Shown piece after piece: positions 60,949 to 64,000 of a stretch of DNA of 64,000 bases. The notes beneath the pieces were generated by a model. That model saw only the letters and a program-made list of their open reading frames with translations, was not told the origin of the DNA and ran no database searches. The stretch lies in assembly GCF_010015445.1 (NCBI RefSeq), contig NC_053123.1:2912579-2976578 (forward strand), written 5' to 3'. The DNA is from Perca fluviatilis (Eukaryota; Chordata; Actinopteri; Perciformes; Percidae). A program made the position numbers and the translations under genes. The stretch's first letter is position 1. Every line of letters starts with the position of its first letter.

Positions 60949-63215
60949 ATGGCAGCCCAGTCGGTTTCCATAGACAAGTACCCAAAGGGAGAGCAGCAGG
61001 TGGGTGAGATGGTGAAATTCGGTCTGGACTTGGATGCCTACATAACTTGCTGGCTGAATAACTGGCTGAACTGCACTTTTTTGCTTCCCCCCCACCCCCC
61101 CAAAAAATAATTAACCACAACAGTCAAAAGGACAGTGTTCATAATAACACCTAAATCTTTCAGGCTACAACCTTCAGTATTCTGCCCATGGATCATCCAG
61201 TTATTTTTAGTGGTGATAAGTCAGCCTGGATCCCCAAACAAAGGGAAACACTTTATGCCTGTAATACTAGAACACAAGCAATGTTAATGCTATTACATCA
61301 GTTTTAGTAATCTGTTGGCGGCATGCTTAATACACCACTGTATTAGAGACACTGATGCAGTATAGAGCTCCTTTTCTGTCAAGTATTTCTATGCCTGAGT
61401 TTATGTAAATTGCTTACAAAACATCATTATTCAAGTGCCAAATTTGGGGGTGTCGAGAGCTGAGAACCATCTATGACTAATGAGAAATTTTCCACCCCAA
61501 GCAAGTGATTATTTTTAGCTACTTTTGTGCTCAATCTCATTCATTGTTGGTCTCAGTCACATGGTTAGGGATGGGATTTATGCTCCTGGAAGGGATCCTG
61601 GGTAGGCAGGCACGGTGTGAAAATGTGTGAAAGTAAAGAAAAGAGAACTTGGCTCCTAATCAACGAATGTGCCTCGAGTGGAGTGTTGCAGAGGCTACAG
61701 TCACATTTGAATCTGTTCTTGCATTTATATTAGGCTATGTGTGCAAACACACAGGTTCCGGATTATATTCCTAGTTGCAGTCGTTTCACCTGATATGTTT
61801 TTGTTTAGGTCTGCATTGCAATTTGAACACAACACTGACTGGATGTAGTCTAGCAATAGTGTGCTCACAGAGCAATGTCAAAGAGACTTGAGGGCATGAA
61901 CGAATGCAGACACTGTAATTGCATCTGTCCACAGGAGATGCATAAGTCAATCTTTGGTCAAAAGTACTCAAGTGCATCAAAATAAACTCTAATCAAAGAG
62001 TGCAGGTGATTGGCAGTGGCTGATACTGGACTAAAAACTCATGACACGACCAATACCTCTTTCTTTCTTGGTGTTGGTCACAGTAAAAGAAGTCTTCATT
62101 CTTACAGAAATTAAAAATAAAAACAATAGTCTTGTAGTAAAAATGCACAGTTTTTTTTAGACCATGTCCTCATGACTTTGTAAAGGGTTAATATTGAAGC
62201 AAGGCTCTGTGTTAAGCTTTGCCCTCCAGCTCCTCTTGGTCTTCACATGATGTCTTTATGTCTCTCATTCTCCGCCTTTCTCTTTACCTCTTCTGTCAGT
62301 TTCTGTCCCCTTTTCAGCTTCTGTCACTCTGTTGCTTTCTTCTTGTCACGTCTTTGTTTTCTCTTTTCCCGCAGATGCAAGGTGTGAATGTGATAAAGGT
62401 AGGCGACGATTCCGAGCAGAAGTTTTTAGAGGGGACGTTGGCAGAGGCGCCCAGCCCGGCACCCACAGAGCCACAGACACCCATGGACGCGGACAAAGCA
62501 TCCATATATCGGTAGAGCTAATTCTGCGTGTGTTTGTTAATGTGGAAAACCCAGAACACCCCTCTATTCCTAAATCTGTGTTCTTCTCTTTCCCTTCCTT
62601 AACTTAGTACTAAACTATCACTAGAAAGGTCCGATGGTTTTTATGACAAGTCCTCCCCTTTGTTCATGTGACTGAAATATTGCTCTCTGGCATTTGAAAT
62701 GTGAAAGTTGTTTACATTTTATTTTCTGATGCATTTTTGTTCATGTTCACACTGCCCACTTACAGTCTAATCAAACATGTCACATGGTCTCACAAAAAGT
62801 GACTATTATTAAGTGTTAGTAATCTAACAATCGGTTAATACAGCAGTTTATCTTCACTTCATTTTGACATGCTAGGGTACCTGTCAGCACCTGTTACACT
62901 TAATGTACACTTAATGTCTCTGTTTTTGCATGTTGGAAGCCATGTTCTCTTACTGGGAAGAAAGAATAATATGTTCTTTGAAATGGAATTTAGCAACTTT
63001 TCCTGTTCTTTTGTGTACTTGTGTGTTTGCACGCCTTCCACAGGCATCCCCTGTTCCCCCTCCTGGCCCTGCTGTTTGAGAAGTGTGAACAGTCCACGCT
63101 GAGCTCTGATTGCATCACCTCGGCGAGCTTCGACGTGGACATTGAAAACTTTGTCCGCTGTCAGGAGAAGGAGGGCAAACCTTTCTTCAGCGAGGACCCT
63201 GAACTCGACAACTTG
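60949..63215 (+). CDS. pknox1: pknox1 (PREP1), 5' part: TALE homeodomain transcription factor, first three coding exons
   Basis: Coding exons 60949-60999, 62375-62511 and 63044-63215 are joined in phases 0, 2 and 0 and give 120 residues with no stop. The start MAAQSVSIDKYPKGEQQ corresponds to human MMATQTLSIDSYQDGQQ. The second exon ends TPMDADKASIYR, and the third encodes HPLFPLLALLFEKCEQST, then SASFDVDIENFVRCQEKEGK and FFSEDPELDN, the first half of the PBX-binding MEIS/PKNOX N-terminal domain. PKNOX1 pairs with PBX to bind DNA and regulates development. The homeodomain exons lie beyond the window. The first coding exon is 60887-60999 with a 62-nt 5' UTR part. I found no further exon between 63216 and 64000, so the window ends in an intron. 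Confidence 0.94.
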
Positions 63216-64000
63216 GTGAGATACCTCTGCATGTCAACTATTTCAACGGAGAACTCCATAGATAGATACTCTGCATGTTGGGGGTAGAAATATTTAGATT
63301 TCTGGTTGCTGATTTTCATTTTGGTGAAGGAGGGTTTTTTTTTCACCATTTTTACACACTACTCTGGCCCGTAATTCGCCCTAAGTATTTCAACTATTTC
63401 AATGGAGAACTCCATACTTAGAGTGCATTTGCATGTAGTTGGCAGCATAAATGGTTCAAAAAAAGAAACCGAATAAAACGGCTTGTTAAAACGTGTGTGG
63501 AATGCAGGAGAAGTCCCAATACTATAAAATTATAAAAAAAAGAGCATGCACAGTTTTGGCCTGACACAGACAACATTAAATAATCAGGTTTGACTGTTGG
63601 TAATTTCCCACTGTAGGTTCAGGACCTGTTGGACCCTCAGCTCCCATTTACATCAAGTGAAGGTTTCTAGTTTAGACTAATAACATGAGCACGTGACTGA
63701 AAAACAGTTTTAGGTCTTTAGGTATTTGTCACAACCAAAACAGAGGGACATGAGGTATTTCACAAAGAAATACAAAATGCAACCCCTAACTCACTCCGTC
63801 ACTATTCAGAGACTTTTAACCTCAGCAGCACAGTGAGATGCGGTCCCGTCCACTGCTGTCGCCGCTTACCTAATAATTCAGTTCAGCACTTGAGTGATGC
63901 TTACTGCCGCATCACGTCGTGCAAATACTAATATTGCTTAAATGTGAGTATTATAATAAAATATTTTAAAATTCAGATAACGTTACTTGGTAAATTCTTT
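63216..64000. other. pknox1 intron after the third coding exon
   Basis: No continuation of the MEIS/PKNOX domain (expected next: a MVKAIQVLR-like segment) is seen before the window ends. Confidence 0.5.

Noticed and set aside
63610..63670. Possible next pknox1 exon after a TAG acceptor-like site
   Set aside because: The translation does not continue the MEIS/PKNOX domain and no suitable donor follows.

Overview
The window is nuclear DNA of a ray-finned fish, probably a percomorph teleost. The evidence is split genes with GT-AG introns, dense DNA-transposon remnants of teleost type, tRNA-derived SINEs and long (GT)n tracts. Five genes were assembled by joining exons by eye; reading phase closes exactly across every junction. 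Order and strand: pde9a (+, 3' end only), wdr4 (-, complete, 11 exons), an NDUFV3/ATP5PF chimeric gene (+, 6 exons), ndufv3 (+, 4 exons), pknox1 (+, 5' end only). The order pde9a-wdr4-ndufv3-pknox1 is that of human 21q22.3, so this is an ancient syntenic block. The odd gene out is the chimera.

Layout: 1-6165 holds the last five coding exons and 3' UTR of pde9a (cGMP phosphodiesterase). It converges on wdr4 (9072-28401, minus), the WD-repeat partner of METTL1 in tRNA m7G46 methylation, whose introns are full of hAT elements and SINEs. A divergent ~1-kb spacer (28402-29408) separates wdr4 from the chimera (29409-44819). That gene starts like NDUFV3 (presequence, linker exon, large Ala/Val/Glu-rich exon) but ends with three exons encoding ATP synthase coupling factor 6 (F6, ATP5PF). 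The spacer 44820-50023 contains a ~3.7-kb tandem array of ~1-kb units with tRNA-like cores. The regular ndufv3 follows (50024-58539), ending in the conserved NDUFV3 C-terminal exon. From ~59055 to the end are the CpG-rich first exon and first three coding exons of pknox1 (TALE homeodomain factor); the window stops in its third coding-region intron.

How the genes relate: the chimera and ndufv3 are tandem paralogues. In both, the giant third exon is a symmetric phase 1-1 cassette, so skipping it keeps the frame. Skipping predicts a ~104-aa short NDUFV3 (complex I) from one gene and a ~121-aa coupling-factor-6-like protein (complex V) from the other. The 3' ends of the two large exons are nearly identical over 122 nt, which suggests recent gene conversion.

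The non-coding part is mostly mobile DNA: several hAT-type elements with visible 8-bp target duplications (one nested in another), three foldback or TTAA-type families, families with internal 46-, 48- or 58-bp minisatellites, tRNA-derived SINEs, and (GT)n/(CA)n tracts lying within about 15 nt of five splice sites. Family names rest on recognised motifs; no database search was possible.
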